Positions 63,327 through 64,000 of a stretch of 64,000 nucleotides of DNA are shown here, piece after piece. The notes under the pieces are model-generated. The model was given only the letters and a program-made list of their open reading frames with translations. It was not told the DNA's origin and did no database searches. The translations under genes were made by a program, and so were the position numbers. Position 1 is the first letter of the stretch; every line of letters begins with the position of its first letter. This DNA is from Pseudomonas putida. Lineage in GTDB: Bacteria > Pseudomonadota > Gammaproteobacteria > Pseudomonadales > Pseudomonadaceae. The stretch lies in NCBI RefSeq assembly GCF_022627325.1, contig NZ_JAETZZ010000001.1:124001-188000 (forward strand). The letters run 5' to 3'.

Positions 63327-64000
63327 ATGAATCACCTCTCCATTGCTAAAGAAGCACTGCTTGCACAAGCTAAAGCTGTAGAGACATTAGCTGAGCGACT
63401 GAATGAAAGTTTTCAACGCGCCGTCGAACTGCTGCTCTCTTGCAAGGGTAGAGCCGTTGTATGCGGGATGGGTAAGTCAGGGCTTATCGGCCAAAAAATG
63501 GTCGCTACTTTTGCTTCGACAGGCACGCCCAGTTTTTTTCTTCACCCGGCTGAGGCGTTCCACGGCGACCTAGGTATGCTGAAGCCAGTCGATGTGCTGA
63601 TACTCATTAGCTACAGCGGTGAGACCGAAGAGCTAATCAAGCTGATCCCCAGCCTAAAGTCATTTGGTAATAAATTAATTTCAATAACTGGCAATGGAAA
63701 TTCCACACTTGCCAAACATTCGGATATTTGGCTGGATATTTCCGTGGAGCGCGAGGTGTGTCCGAACAACTTGGCGCCTACCACCTCCACGCTAGCGACC
63801 ATGGCCATGGGCGACGCACTTGCTGTTGCGTTGATTGAAGCTATCCAGTTCAAGCCTATGGATTTTGCTCGTTACCACCCGGGCGGCAGCCTCGGTCGTA
63901 AATTGCTAACTCGCGTAAAAGATGTTATGCACTCTCCAGCCCCAATTGTGGGGCGGGAAACGAGTTTTCATGATTGTCTGCTGGCAATGACGCAAAGCAG
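63327..64000 (+). CDS. kdsD: Arabinose-5-phosphate isomerase, KdsD/KpsF type (cut by window end)
   Basis: Converts ribulose-5-phosphate to arabinose-5-phosphate for Kdo synthesis. The 224 visible residues contain a SIS domain (about 33-175) with VVCGMGKSGLIGQK and LISYSGETEEL, and YHPGGSLGRKLLTRVKDVMH leading into the first CBS domain, which is truncated. The housekeeping kdsD of Pseudomonas normally sits with the lpt genes, so this is probably a second copy linked to the surface polysaccharide. Several stretches are A+T-rich (about 30% G+C near 63661-63720), unlike the neighbours. GGAAG lies upstream of the ATG. Confidence 0.85.
   Translation, partial: MNHLSIAKEALLAQAKAVETLAERLNESFQRAVELLLSCKGRAVVCGMGKSGLIGQKMVATFASTGTPSFFLHPAEAFHGDLGMLKPVDVLILISYSGETEELIKLIPSLKSFGNKLISITGNGNSTLAKHSDIWLDISVEREVCPNNLAPTTSTLATMAMGDALAVALIEAIQFKPMDFARYHPGGSLGRKLLTRVKDVMHSPAPIVGRETSFHDCLLAMTQS

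Noticed and set aside
1..64000. tRNA genes, insertion sequences or prophage genes
   Set aside because: No cloverleaf with CCA-type ends, transposase motifs or phage structural genes were recognised in any gap.

Overview
The window is about 62-65% G+C by eye and gene-dense. Gene content and order fit a fluorescent pseudomonad of the Pseudomonas putida group: minC / lpxL; betX-yjcH-actP; an rsmI-type csrA gene; the N-acetylglutaminylglutamine amide (NAGGN) genes; mupP-ubiG; mtnA-gyrA-serC-pheA-tyrA/aroA-cmk-rpsA-ihfB-lapA; then a lipopolysaccharide O-polysaccharide locus. Species placement comes from remembered synteny and protein similarity, not from a search.

Layout. 1-7.2 kb: start of minC, a lipid A acyltransferase, a patatin-like lipase, an overlapping alpha/beta hydrolase-mlaA pair, a small membrane protein and a membrane-anchored GH17 enzyme. 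7.3-12.2 kb: betaine-binding protein, acetate permease operon with a Crc-type A-rich motif at its start, a 50-residue DUF3309 protein, an SDR, rsmI and yheU. 12.2-17.1 kb: osmoprotectant NAGGN cluster. 17.3-28.2 kb: mnmC, a two-domain PPK2 kinase, an EamA exporter, fumC, DUF2059, bolA, trhO, a DsbA-like protein and an ABC exporter. 28.4-34 kb: a PAS-GGDEF-EAL protein, a TenA/PqqC-like protein, yciK, mupP and ubiG. 34.1-46.6 kb: the conserved mtnA to lapA block, containing a fused prephenate dehydrogenase/EPSP synthase of class II type.

46.7-64 kb is accessory. After ihfB-lapA come a beta-CASP metallo-beta-lactamase protein with an A+T-rich 3' end, then manC and manB (GDP-mannose supply), a GT4 enzyme, wzm-wzt with a Wzt carbohydrate-binding tail, a methyltransferase with a long helical N-terminal region, a large two-domain glycosyltransferase interrupted by a one-base frameshift, another GT4, and, facing the other way, an epimerase and a membrane acyltransferase. 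The window ends in a kdsD-like gene. The best reading is an ABC-transporter-dependent mannose-containing O-polysaccharide, resembling in logic the E. coli O8/O9a mannan loci, with methyl capping. No rhamnose genes (gmd/rmd, rml) occur in the window.

Intergenic spaces between 1.6 and 45.7 kb carry REP-type elements, often as inverted pairs. Three spaces carry a second, unrelated element made of 7-bp units (GCTGCAA and variants) arranged as inverted arms around a conserved spacer. Neither type was seen after 46 kb, which supports the view that the polysaccharide locus has a separate history. No tRNA, rRNA, insertion sequence, prophage or CRISPR array was recognised.
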